From assembly GCF_021869535.1 (NCBI RefSeq), contig NW_026262734.1:96415285-96479284 (forward strand): DNA of 64,000 nt, given 5' to 3'. Source of the DNA: Mytilus californianus. Lineage: Eukaryota > Mollusca > Bivalvia > Mytilida > Mytilidae. Of the stretch, positions 37,580-47,985 are shown one piece after another (position 1 is the first letter of the stretch; every line of letters starts with the position of its first letter). The notes beneath the pieces are model-generated. The model had not been told where the DNA came from and made no database searches. It saw only the letters and a program-made list of their open reading frames with translations. The position numbers were made by a program, and so were the translations under genes.

Positions 37580-37815
37580 CAGTGGCAAATCCAAAGGGGG
37601 GAGGGGGGCAGGCACATTCTATACTAAGTATAGTATAGACTGTCCCTGAGGGGGTGGAAAGGGGGAGTGGGGTCCGGGGGTTGGAACTCCCCTTTTTTTT
37701 TTAAAGACAATGCTTTTGAATGGGGACATATGGACGTGTATGGTTGGAACCCCACATTATCGTGGGTTGGATCCCACCCCCTGCCCCCTTTTAAAAATGG
37801 CTGGATCCGCCCCTG
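37580..37815. mobile_element. Short element with CAG...CTG ends (possibly hAT-like)
   Basis: The left end CAGTGGCAAATCCA and right end TGGATCCGCCCCTG are imperfect inverted repeats. ATTCC lies directly outside both ends (37575-37579 and 37816-37820). Ends of the CAGTGGCGGATCCA type are common in hAT-related MITEs, but those usually make 8-bp target duplications and only 5 bp match here. The interior is G/C-run-rich and non-coding. Confidence 0.5.
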
Positions 37816-38223
37816 ATTCCTTACAGTTTGACTAATGAATAAAACTGAAAAAAGTTTTAAAATATCATATTGGACCAACTTCAAACTCACAAAAAAACCC
37901 AGTATTCATGCAGGTATTTCAAAAGATTTTTCACTGATAGCAATATTTTCTCAAGTGACCTAAATTAGGGTGAAAGAAGATTGGATTAAATATATCATTA
38001 TTACAAGTAGAATTGTCATCAGGCTTAAACTTTACAGTCATATACAAAATTTATATTGTTGTTCTCGTAGGCGCTGCGAGACCCAATTTTTCTAAATAAT
38101 TATATTGTGTTGAATTTTTTTAGTAATATTTTTACTTCTTTACAATTATTAAATGGGTTTTTGCTCTTATCCATACGATATTACACACAATAATAGTACA
38201 TTGTAGTTTCTGTATAAAAAATT
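37816..38223. other. No gene recognised
   Basis: AT-rich spacer between two elements. Nothing seen. Confidence 0.4.
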
Positions 38224-39436
38224 TGTAAGGGTTCCGCGGAACCCAGTGTCTCGCCTACTTTTTCTGTTAATCACAGGCTCAACAAAAATGAGGAAGTAAA
38301 TCAATAAAAATATTCCTCTTGATACTATCTTTTGATTGTAAGAAGCTTCTGTCCAAGTTTGGTAAAAATCCAGGATAGTTTATGAATCTAATAAATGTTT
38401 AAAAACTTTAACTGCAGACTGAATGTAATGTTAACTGGAAGAAAACAAAAATTTCCTTCTAGATACTAGCATTTGATCATAAACAAGCTTCTGTCCAAGT
38501 TTGGTACAAATCAAAAATAGTATAAGAAAGTTATTAAAATTTTAAAAACTTTAACCACAGAGTGAATGTGTTGTTTCCTGGCAGAAAATCTAAGTCCATT
38601 TAAAAGTAAAATACGGAAAAAATGGATTTATTTTTTTACCAAATTTCCTTCTAGATACTAGCTTTTGATCATAAACAAGCTTCTGTCCAAGTTTGGTACA
38701 AATCCAAAATAGTATAAGAAGGTTATTAAAATTTTAAAAACTTTAACCACAGAGTGAAAGTGTTGTTTCCTGGCAGAAAAACTAAGTCCATTTAAAAGTA
38801 AAATAAGGAAAAAATGTTTTTTTTTTTTTACAAAATTTACTTCTGGATACTATCTTATGATCATAAACAAGCTTCTGTCCAAGTTTGGTAGAAACCCAGG
38901 ATAGTTTAAGAAAGTAATTAAAATTTTAAAAACTTTAACCACAGAGTGAATGTGTTGTTTCCTGGCAGAAAAACTAAGTCCATTTAAAAGTAAAATAAGG
39001 AAAAAATGTTTTTTTTTTTTTTACAAAATTTACTTCTGGATACTATCTTATGATCATAAACAAGCTTCTGTCCAAGTTTGGTAGAAACACAGGATAGTTT
39101 AAGAAAGTTATTAAAATTTTAAAAACTTTAACCACAGAGTGAATGTAATATTTCCCGGCAGAAAAACTAAGTCCATTTATAAGTAAAATACGGAAAAAAT
39201 GGAATTTTATTTTTACAAAATTTACTTCTGGATACTATCTTATGATCATAAACAAGCTTCTGTCCAAGTTTGGTAGAAATCCAGGATAGTTTAAGAAAGT
39301 TATTAAAATTTCAAAAACTTTAACCACAGAGTGAATATTTGTGGACGCCGCCGACGCCGCCGACGACGACGACGCCGACGGAATGTAGGATCGCTATGTC
39401 TCGCTTTTTCGACTAAAGTCGAAGGCTCGACAAAAA
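38224..39436 (+). mobile_element. Helitron-like element, family 2, long copy with six ~191-bp units
   Basis: The perfect palindrome GGGTTCCGCGGAACCC (38229-38244) is followed by AGTGTCTCGCC. Core units share CAAGCTTCTGTCCAAGTTTG, later ones spaced about 191 bp (near 38485, 38679, 38870, 39061, 39252). The 3' end has GCCGACGCCGCC and GAC repeats at 39345-39382, then CGCTATGTCTCGC, a TCGACTAAAGTCGA hairpin and GGCTCGACAAAAA. No protein is encoded. Confidence 0.8.
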
Positions 39437-40085
39437 TCAAAACACAAAAAAGTATTATTATATATGTATAAAAGGGGTCCATTTCCCAAGCGCAAGCAGA
39501 TTTCCGTCCCTTAGATAAAACACGTGGTCTTTAAATTTTGGAGGATTACATCTCTCCATTTGGTGCCTACATATATATATAATACTATAATACCTGTGAT
39601 GTCACTTTTGTTCATTTTCAGAATAAGTATGAAAACATTTTTACTTACCTTTTGTTACAATATTTTTCGTCTGTTTCAGATTCTAAAATGCTGTTTCCTT
39701 TGGTTATGGCCAATAGCTGAAAAAATATTGACGAAATAAGACATTAACTCACTAGTGTTTTCTAACGATGAATTGCAAACTCAAATCGTGAATTCCGTTC
39801 AAATTAAAAATGATGCATGCACAGGGAGGTTAAAATCTCTGATAAAAGTATCTTCCGCTTACTTTGACCTTGACCTCTGACAAAAAGTTCATTCAATTTG
39901 AATTTTTAAAATTAGTGATCATAAATAACTGGCTGGCATGACTTTCAGTGGCAAATATTTCATGAATATTGAGGAGAATGTTGCCGCTTTGTGAATATTA
40001 AGATACTTGTTATTGCAAGGTTAATTTCACTGCATTGACCCAGGCTCTTGGTTTTTATAATAACCTGTGAAAACTCTTCTGTTTA
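39437..40085. other. No gene called; one exon-like segment
   Basis: Minus-strand 39649-39716 (68 nt) is bounded by a pyrimidine tract plus CAG and by GTAAGT, with an open frame containing ITKGNSILESETDEKYCNK. I cannot link it to other exons. TGACCTTGACCTCTGAC at 39863-39879 is a reverse-strand nuclear-receptor-type half-site pair. Confidence 0.3.
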
Positions 40086-40325
40086 GGGAACGACCATTTA
40101 ACTTCAAGGGGGGGTTATGGTTTTTTCCTAAAAAAATATTCTGATCCCCAATTTGATGAAAAAAAATATTGTGGTCAAGCAGATGACAAAAAAAAATTCT
40201 GAATCCAGATTTTCCCCATACCTTAAAGTGTTAAATTTTGAAAAAATAGTTTGATTGATAGCATTGAAAAAGTAAAAAAAAAATGTTCGCGCTTTCAGCA
40301 AAAAAAAATTTCTGACTCGGACAAA
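40086..40325 (+). repeat. ~240-bp repeat, inverted partner of 29575-29838
   Basis: It starts GGGAACGACCATTTAACTTC and a G-run, then GATCCCCAATTTGATG, GTGGTCAAGCAGATGAC, CCAGATTTTCCCCATACC and TTTGATTGATAGCATTG. All of these are present in reverse complement at 29575-29838. Confidence 0.7.
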
Positions 40326-41949
40326 AGACCAGAAATTTCATTATTAGTCACTACTTTTGAAATTCTAAATACAAATAAGTAAATCGAATATTAAAGATTA
40401 ATATGTCGCTAATATGACCTCGAAAAGCAGTATAATATGATATATACTTTTGATTATATTTTTTTTATTTCTGCAAAGTATTTGATTCTGAAATTTTGTG
40501 TCTTTACCTAAAAATATTCGAAATCATATACCGAAATATCTCGAGCCATGAAGGCATATTTTTCTTTCCATATTGAGAGAGAATGCATATCATATTTAAG
40601 TCAAAACTTCATCGAAAATTCAACGTCAGATGAGAAAAGAGATAAAAAGTCGTGTTTTGATCCTTAAAACGAAAATAGTCTGAGGAAATATAAAATGGTA
40701 GATATATACCTTGTATGTGTGGCTTAAGGAACATATATATTGACATAGATATACTGTTCCCAGGTGTGACTTAACGAACAGCTTCGAAGTTCTCATAAAC
40801 TCTATTTCTTCTTTAAACTATGTCCGACTACGGTTCGTCTGAATACAAAGGGCTATTTGAAACACTTCGGCGGGAAGTTTTCCATTGGCCAACAATGGAG
40901 GGTCAGAAAACATCAAACCAATGAGAACCCACAAAACAAGACACACCCTCGGCACTAAAATTACTCACAAAATTCATTTGACCGCAGCCTTGTTGAATAA
41001 TTAACTTTTGATCTCAAATCGAGCATAAATTAAAAGGTAGCCTACAGACAAACTATAATAAAGAACGAACATTCGTTTTAATTCTAATAAGACGTACGTG
41101 AAATATTGTTTTCTTAATATGTTTTTTAACAACAAAATATACCAATCGAGTCTTAAAATACGAACTAACCGGCGAAAATGTCCTAAACGGCCGTACACCT
41201 CAGACATTGTATAAATCTTTCCTTTTATTAGTCATGACCAAAAGGGGATATCGAGTGCATAATATTAACCTTTTTAATGTGTCCTACACGAGGAATCTCG
41301 TCAATGGTTATGGGACGACCATTTGATACCAAAATAAGTTTAAAAGGGCATTAGCTACGAGATATACAAAAAATACAATATGATTTTTTTTGTTTGTTGA
41401 ATCATTAAAGAAAGTGAAATGGTGAGATAATAATTCGCTTTTAGCTGCCAGTTTGGTTCAATTTTGTCAAAGTACTATAAGAAACATCGCTGATGGATTA
41501 TTCACTTGCAAGTAAATAATTCGACCTCATCGAATCCGTATGAATGTGACCTTCAATTTAACCCCTTAGCTAGAGATGGGTTACGCATAAACTAGGCGTG
41601 TTCAGCTATTGAAAGAAAAAGAATGTCAACATTGAAAGTTTAACAAAGATAAACCATTTGGTTGAATGATTCGATCCACAAAAACTCATTCTTATACAGG
41701 TTAAAACGATGATAAACATATTTTAAATGAGCAAAACCAATACCGCATAGTAGGCTTTAGAAGGCGCCGAAATGATAAAATGTAAAACAATTCAGACCAG
41801 AAAACTAACGGCTAGACTACTATTTAATAACGTGCATCCAAACTATTTATTTTTGTCCTTGACATTTCTTCTGATAAATTTCCTTATACAATATCTATCT
41901 ATCTAACTGATTGGCCGTATTCTAAATACTAGTTTAACTTGCACTGATA
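40326..41949. other. Mostly single-copy spacer upstream of the hydrolase pseudogene
   Basis: No element is recognised. 40800-40990 is the least AT-rich part and carries CCAAT-type sites in both directions (CCATTGGCCAAC, AAACCAATGAG). A promoter is possible but no TATA or start signal supports it. The minus-strand frame 41001-41207 is unrecognised. Confidence 0.35.
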
Positions 41950-42857
41950 ATGGAAGTCTTAAACGGAGCAAGGAATTTGAAGTTCTTATTTATTTTATTG
42001 ACCATTAAATTCATAGGAGCGGATGTTATCCTGTATCCACACCCACCAGGAATCCGCTCATCCGATAAATTCACAGTCTATGTCAACCACCAACAAAGTT
42101 TTACATATATCAGCACATCGGACCACCGCGCACAAAAAGTGCAGCACGCGCATTCTCATAGATCAGTTTCGTGGACTTCGTTTTCCATAACTAGAGGTCA
42201 CGCTATTGTGGAGGTTCACACTCAAACGGACTTTAGTCGATGTATTGTAAGACCGAAGCAATACGGATACCATTGTAAGCGAACCGATACAAAAGCCGCC
42301 CAGTTTACCATAGATTCTAACAGAAGAATGATGTCCGTGGAATTTGACTATGATTATGGATCCACACACAAAGATATCACTGATAAACTTCTTATTTTCG
42401 CTGATCCACCGGAAACCGATGTACCAAAACCAAATACTCTCGGTGTCCTATTTATTCAGCTGGGGTAACAGACTTAGGAGGTCAGAAACATCTCAATACA
42501 AGCGTGCGAGAAGTTTATTTAGCTCCCGGAGCATACGTTCATGGTGGATTTATAACGACCGGACACCAGTCTGTCAAAATACATGGACGGGGAGTTCTGT
42601 CAGGAGAGAAATATAAATTCCACGATTAGCGATTTAACTATGCACTAATAAATATGGACAAAGGTTCTCATCATACGGTGGAAGGTTTGGTGCTTGTTGA
42701 CCCGCCGAAATATTTTCACAGGGCGCTGAGCGTCCACAATACGGTGAGAAACATGAAAACAGTTGGAGCATGGACTTACAATTCTGACGGAGTTTCTTTA
42801 GGAGACAATGGATTAGTTGAAGATTCTTTTATTATGGCAAATGATGATTCCATCAAG
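41950..42857 (+). pseudogene. Secreted GH49-like (dextranase/isopullulanase-type) glycoside hydrolase, broken
   Basis: Family members hydrolyse alpha-glucans outside the cell. The first frame (41950-42468) begins with a signal peptide (hydrophobic LKFLFILLTIKFIGA). The family's N-terminal beta domain follows: KFTVYVNHQ, SVSWTSFSI, VRPKQYGYHC, then LLIFADPPETDVPKPN. Near 42450 the frame shifts by one base and resumes in the third frame: AGVTDLGGQK, VYLAPGAYVHGGF, KIHGRGVLSGEKYKFHD. That frame is interrupted by an in-frame TAG just before 42630, then continues ALINMDKGSHHTVEGLVLVD and VGAWTYNSDGVSLGDNG to MANDDSIK. These look like right-handed beta-helix coils; the SDG and NDD aspartates sit where I recall the family's catalytic acids. 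The segment ends at a possible donor (AAG/GTAACA at 42857). No later exon is seen within the next kilobase, so the C-terminal helix is missing. GH49 assignment is from motif memory. Two sequencing errors in a live gene are the main alternative. Confidence 0.72.
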
Positions 42858-43315
42858 GTAACATATTTGAGATACTGATAATTGTTGAAGCGTATTTCAG
42901 GAACCTTTAAAGCATTACTTAAGTAGACCGACAACAACGAGGTTTACGGCCAATTGTATTTGTATTACAGTTAGTGTTATTTGGCCATTTAATTTACCGT
43001 AACACAATTATAAGTATCATGGTGTTTTGACGACATTACTGTATTTATTAATTTCGTTAAAAAGACGACAGTAATGATGAATTTTGGAATCCGTAATAAG
43101 GTTTTACGTTGTTAAGATCAATTTTAGTTTTAAGGTTCATCATACATAACCTTTTCGCAAATATGGCCGTATTTACACCACAAATTTCACTTTGAGTACA
43201 GACAAACATGTGTACCTGGAAAAGTTTTAGAGCATGGCTGGACCTAGATAAATAAATTTTAAATGCATTCTAAGTTTCAGAAAATTAACAACTAAGCTAT
43301 ATTTTACTATTCATG
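42858..43315. other. Spacer after the broken hydrolase
   Basis: No continuation of the beta-helix frame was found. TGGCCGTAAACC-like phrases recur weakly. 43020-43080 contains an imperfect inverted pair (GTTTTGACGACATTACTGT / ACAGTAATGATGAATTTTG). Confidence 0.4.
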
Positions 43316-44190
43316 TTTAGCTCACATGGCCCAAAGGGCCAAGTGAGCTTTTCTCATCACTTGGCGTCCGTCGTTTACTTTTACACAAATCTTCTCCTCT
43401 TGGCCACAATCATCATTGGGGTATCTAGTTTAAAAAATTTGTCCGATGACCCCGCAGGGCAACCAACATTGCCGCCATGGCTAACAATAGAACATAGGGG
43501 TAAAATGCAAGTTTTGTCTACTATTTTGAAAACCGTTATGAATAGAGAAAATTTGATACGGGCACAAATGTTCAGTATATTGAGCTCTACCAATTTTCCA
43601 TAGACGTCAAAACTGTCAGACGACTTCTGTTAGGAATTATTGCCCTTAAATGACAAATTTTACCTAGTTTAGCTCATGGGCCCTTTCTCATCACTTCGCG
43701 TCCGTCATCCGTCGTCGTCGTCTAAAGCATTTAGAGCAAATCTGACAATGGGTAAAAATGTTCATCAGGTTCAGATCTATCTGCTCTGAAATGTTCAGAC
43801 GAATCAGACAACCCGTTGTTGGGTTGCTCCCCCTGAATTGGTAATTTTAAGGAAATTTTGCAGTTTTTGGTTATTATCTTGAATATTATTATAGATAGAT
43901 ATAAACTGTAAACAGCAATAATGTTCAGCAAAGTAAGATCTATAAATGAGTCAACATGACCAAAATTATCAATTGACCCCTTAAGGAGTTATTGTCCTTT
44001 ATAGTCAATTTTTAACAATTTTTCGTAAATTTTTGTGATCTTTTACAAAAATCTTTTCCACTTAATCTACTGGGCCAAATAGAATTAAACATGGCCACAA
44101 TTTTCAATAGGGTTTCTTGATTGAAAAATGTATCCGATGACCCTGCCATTCAACCAGTACGGCCACCATGGCTAAAATAGAACATTAAAT
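43316..44190 (-). mobile_element. Family 5 Helitron-like ends, two reverse-oriented partial copies
   Basis: TTTAGCTCACATGGCCC-aaa-GGGCCAAGTGAGC (43316-43350) is the reverse complement of the 3' end at 25885-25916. A second, shorter version starts near 43671 (AGCTCATGGGCCC) followed by TCATCCGTCGTCGTCGTC. Bodies repeat: GTCCGATGACCCCGC at 43441 and ATCCGATGACCCTGCC at 44131. No 5' hairpin is found, so the copies are truncated or nested. Confidence 0.6.
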
Positions 44191-45640
44191 TAACAAGTTG
44201 ACAATCTGATAAAAATAAACTGCTTACTATAAACTAATACTATTTTACACTATATAAATTCTTTCAAATTGTCAAACTGTCGACTTATCAACCATAACTT
44301 CAATTTTAACTATATTAAATTGTCAACTTGTCAACTTGTGTACCTGTCAACCTGTCGACCTGTCGACCAGTCAACCATAAAAATATTTACATTTTTACAT
44401 CGCGATGACCTTGAGGTCATACCGATGTATTGCTATCGCCTAGATTTCCATTATGTAAATTAGTTTTGGGTTTGTAACCGATCTATAAACATGATAAATA
44501 CGCGCACATAAACGAGTGCAAAATAACATTCCTTATCGTTTGATATAAATACATCTCTTTAATGAATACTGATAAAAATATTTTTGTTTACACCATAAAT
44601 TAATAATATGAAAATGTTTTGTAGTTAGATATATCTATATATATAAGTAAAAAATCATTGATAATATCAATGCACACGTACCGAAAAATTGTGATCAAGC
44701 ATGCGGAAGAATATCTCAAAGAACCTTTTGCGACAATGCCGGCAAGGACCGGTAACTCTGTAATTGTTTTTGCGGGAAATATGAATGCCTACTCGTTTCC
44801 AATCTTTAAGAAAAATCGATATTTGCACTTGCATTGCACTGTTATTTGAATATATACCTGTAACTATTATTTTAATATGATATATAACAACAAATCAGTG
44901 TATACTGATTTTAATCACTACAATATAATAGTTATTACGGTGAAATTGAATTTCCTGTCATTTATTCATCATCCCCGCACGAACTTGTCTCATAAAAAAA
45001 AATATCTCTGTACATTAACCTCAGTTTCAGGTAAAGAGCTATGTGATTTTTTTCTGAGACAAGAGCTTTTGACCATCAACAAGAACTTGTGGTCATCCGA
45101 TGTTCAGTACTTCAGTACTTTGATTAACATTGTCAACCTGTCGACTTGTCAACATTTCAAAAATCAATTACGAAAACAAACACAGGTAACAAACAATAAC
45201 CGAGGGAATCGTATGACCTCAAAAAGAAGCAAGACCAGGTGCGTTAATATAGGGTCAAGGTTTCCTGTTAGGCATGCACCATCCGCCATTAGAATCCACA
45301 CTCAGTCAAAATGTCACAGGTGGAAATAGGACACCATCGGTTAAATGTCATACGACCATTCTGGAATCTAATTAAATATGTCGCTTGCGACTTTAATTAG
45401 ACACGGATATATCGTATCGATCAACCAGTTCGCGATGGTTACCGTTAAACTTATGTAATGTCTATTTTAGTCGTTCTTCCTCATAAGTCTGTTTGAGCAG
45501 TATTGTTAAAGAAGCATACCCCTGCTAATGCAGCCCATATTCTTTGTATAAAACACAATGCAACAATTGTTTTTGTGCATCATTGGCGTATTGAATCTTA
45601 AAGAAGGATGTATTGTTGTTTCATGTAGTAAGTGAGTGAA
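44191..45640. other. Spacer with a 9-bp microsatellite; no gene recognised
   Basis: 44320-44376 and 45131-45153 carry degenerate 9-mers of the type TGTCAACCT / TGTCGACCT. 45368-45401 is an imperfect palindrome around TCGCTTGCGA. The 150-codon frame 44877-45329 runs through one of the microsatellites and has no recognisable domain, so I do not call it. Confidence 0.45.
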
Positions 45641-45810
45641 AGACACAAGACACATTATTGAGGTTGACGCTTTGTACCAAGTCAGGATTATATTTTCCAG
45701 TTGTTTTCCAATCGTATGATGTGTTTGAGCTTTTGGTATTGCCATTTTATGAGGGACTTTCTTATTTGAATTTTCCTTGGAGTTCGGTATTTTGTTATTT
45801 TACTGTTTGT
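45641..45810 (+). repeat. Fragment of a dispersed mussel-type repeat
   Basis: CCAAGTCAGGATTATA...TATGATGTGTTTGAGC...GAATTTTCCTTGGAGTTCGG is a diverged version of 63855-64000 (CCAAGTCTGGAATATGAC...TTACCTTGGAGTTTGG). The upstream half of the same repeat seems to be at 46440-46545. Confidence 0.55.
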
Positions 45811-46542
45811 AAGTCTGTAATCGGGAATATGTTTTAATTGAAGCAAGTTTGTACATGTTGTATGATCTAGATGACACCGACACGAGCATACTTAAGTGTT
45901 TGTAAGGTAGCATAATTGATGAGGAATTTAGACGGTTGTTGACCGTTAACAAGGTCGGTGATATTGACATCCATTAATTGTTTCTTTCTGTTGGATACAC
46001 TTTGGTAAACAACGATAAAATATAAAAGATACGGATTTGTAACCGTATCAAGGACTTGATCCGTGCAATAGAACAGTTTTAACGTGAATAGTTGTTTATG
46101 CTGCTCTAAAATAGTGATATGTAAAAGTAGTTAAAGAGGGAAAATGTGTCTTTTCCAGAAAGGTCGCTTTGTGCACCAGCATCCGTAGGAATTAAAACAT
46201 TCTTTTGTTATTGCCAAAGTATATAGCATTCTAGATGCAACTTTGAATGGTAAAAAAAAAAAAATACAGCATCTACTACACATATTATTCCAAGGTGAGG
46301 GATGAATCACGCAGGCCAGTGTAGAAAAATATGAAATACTTTTACATACAGCTGAAAATGAACTTGTATTCACTGAATGATAAAAGGCCGAAAAAAAACT
46401 AGTTGCCTTATGTTTATATTGTCAGTATAACAGAATTGTAAACAACTGTCATACAAACGGGAGGTTTAGCTTGTTTTAAAACCAGCTGGTTTCACTCATC
46501 ACTTTCTTCGGAAAATGTCTGTACCAGAACCGGAACGAGTGA
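45811..46542. other. Spacer, repeat fragment at 46440-46542
   Basis: 46452-46530 (CAAACGGGAGGTTTAGC..., CAGCTGGTTTCACTCATCAC..., ATGTCTGTACCAG) resembles the first half of the repeat at 45641-45810. No gene. Confidence 0.4.
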
Positions 46543-46701
46543 AAACATGAAGATGTTATAGCAAAAAGACAGAATCTGGTTCCGTTAAATGCAGAATATG
46601 CCAATAAGGCTCCTGCTTATTCATTTCGCTCGTATTTGAGTGAGAAAACCCTGGACACAAACTTTGAAAACTTTTGCAGATTTGCCGAAACATTTAAATA
46701 G
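46543..46701 (+). other. Open 52-codon segment, possible coding fragment
   Basis: Bounded by TGA (46540) and TAG (46699-46701), it reads KHEDVIAKRQNLVPLNAEYA, then PAYSFRSYLSEKTLDTNFEN, then FCRFAETFK. The composition is balanced, unlike chance frames in this AT-rich DNA. It has no ATG. It could be a terminal exon (AG acceptors are available, for example AAAGACAG at about 46569) or a relic. No family recognised. Confidence 0.3.
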
Positions 46702-46896
46702 GTTTGTTTTAAACACATCATGTCTTCCCAGCAGGTTTCAATGATTAAATAATAAGTGTTTTTCATTTCGACTTTTTTCTCTCACTGTTGTTGCATTGAT
46801 TTCCTTCTGATAATTTTACAGCACTTGAGGTTTTACATGGTGAATATCTAAGTTTATAACAAACATTGCATAGTGATCTAGAGTCTACCTGGAATT

Positions 46897-47985
46897 TGAT
46901 TTTTAATTTTTGTTATTATTTTATCAAATTTGAAAACGTCTTTAACGTACTAGTAATGAACGATATTCGATTGAGTACTCGAAAGCACCAATATATAAAT
47001 GAATCCTTATTTATTTTAATTTCTTAAGACAATGTGGTTCTTACTATGGAATAGCTTACCTTCAGTTTTGACTTCAATGTGAAATAATTGATTTTAGGAC
47101 CATTTTTACGTCATCTCTAAAACCATGTATCTTCTTGTTTTGTCATGCAAGAATTTTTCTCTGCAGTTATGAGCTTGTCCCTAGGAGAAGAGGAAACGAG
47201 GGGTACGTACGTAGGGGTCGGTGGGTCATACCACTTATATTATGCGATGTTATATTCTTCTTAATTGCATACTTCATATCTTTGTTAGTCCACCGTAGAC
47301 ATATTTTGTGGTTGTCGGGTCTTTTCGTTACTTGGGTGACTTCTATAGATGTAGGAGTAATATTAGTTTTAGTTCATTAAGGTGGTACCAAACACATTGA
47401 CTAAATTTAATTTGGCTCGTTTTATTTTCATAAAATTTTGAAAAAATATTTACTTTGGCCCTTTGACAAAAATATAATATTTCAATAAACTTGAACTACA
47501 CACTTTGTCGGAAAAATTTCATTGGATATATAGCAGTTTAACAATCACTTATTTTGATCATTGAGAAGCTTAATATTTCCTTAACAATAGAACGTGATTA
47601 AAACGTTCAGCTGATTTTTACAGAGTTATCTCCCTGTAGTGTTATGTACCACCTTAATACAGTTCCATGTATAGTTTACATTATTTATGTTATATTCATG
47701 TCGAATTGGCAGATAAGCACGTGTGAAAAAGGAAAAAGAAAATGTCATAGTCAATTTAGTATAATGAAAGCTTTTTGACATTAATGTCACCGTATAATTG
47801 ACCCGGCCTGCACAAACATTTATTCTTTATATAGGACCTTTCAAATCATACGTACGAGGTTAAAAAGTTCTAGTTGTATAGTTTCTAGAAAAGAAGCTCG
47901 AAAAGTTGCTCATAAAAAAATCAGTAATTTTCTAACTTTGCTTTGTATTTTTCCATGATGGAAACAAAATGACGCATTTAGAAAC
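46897..47985. repeat. 1.09-kb duplicated segment, partner of 58291-59379
   Basis: It is near-identical to 58291-59379 throughout, including the MITE at 47381-47653 in the same place, so the MITE is older than this duplication. A frame (47135-47380) encoding hydrophobic stretches is disrupted in the partner by loss of four bases (GTACGTACGTAGG against GTACGTAGG) and is probably not coding. The first 20 bp meet the truncated signal-peptide exon in the second copy. Confidence 0.85.
47381..47653 (-). mobile_element. TTAA-flanked MITE (GGTGGTACC ends), copy 1
   Basis: Ends GGTGGTACCAAACAC and TGTTATGTACCACC are flanked on both sides by TTAA (47377-47380 and 47654-47657). Interior phrases such as GAGTTATCTCCCTGTAG match the copy at 50071-50344 in reverse complement. 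It is 273 bp with no coding capacity. Confidence 0.8.

Noticed and set aside
40800-40990. CCAAT-containing region as a promoter
   Set aside because: CCAAT motifs occur in both orientations but no initiation signal or first exon could be tied to them.
44877-45329. 150-codon frame
   Set aside because: It runs through a degenerate microsatellite, has no domain and lacks neighbouring gene features.
47135-47380. Hydrophobic 81-codon frame
   Set aside because: The duplicate at 58.5 kb carries a four-base deletion that destroys it.
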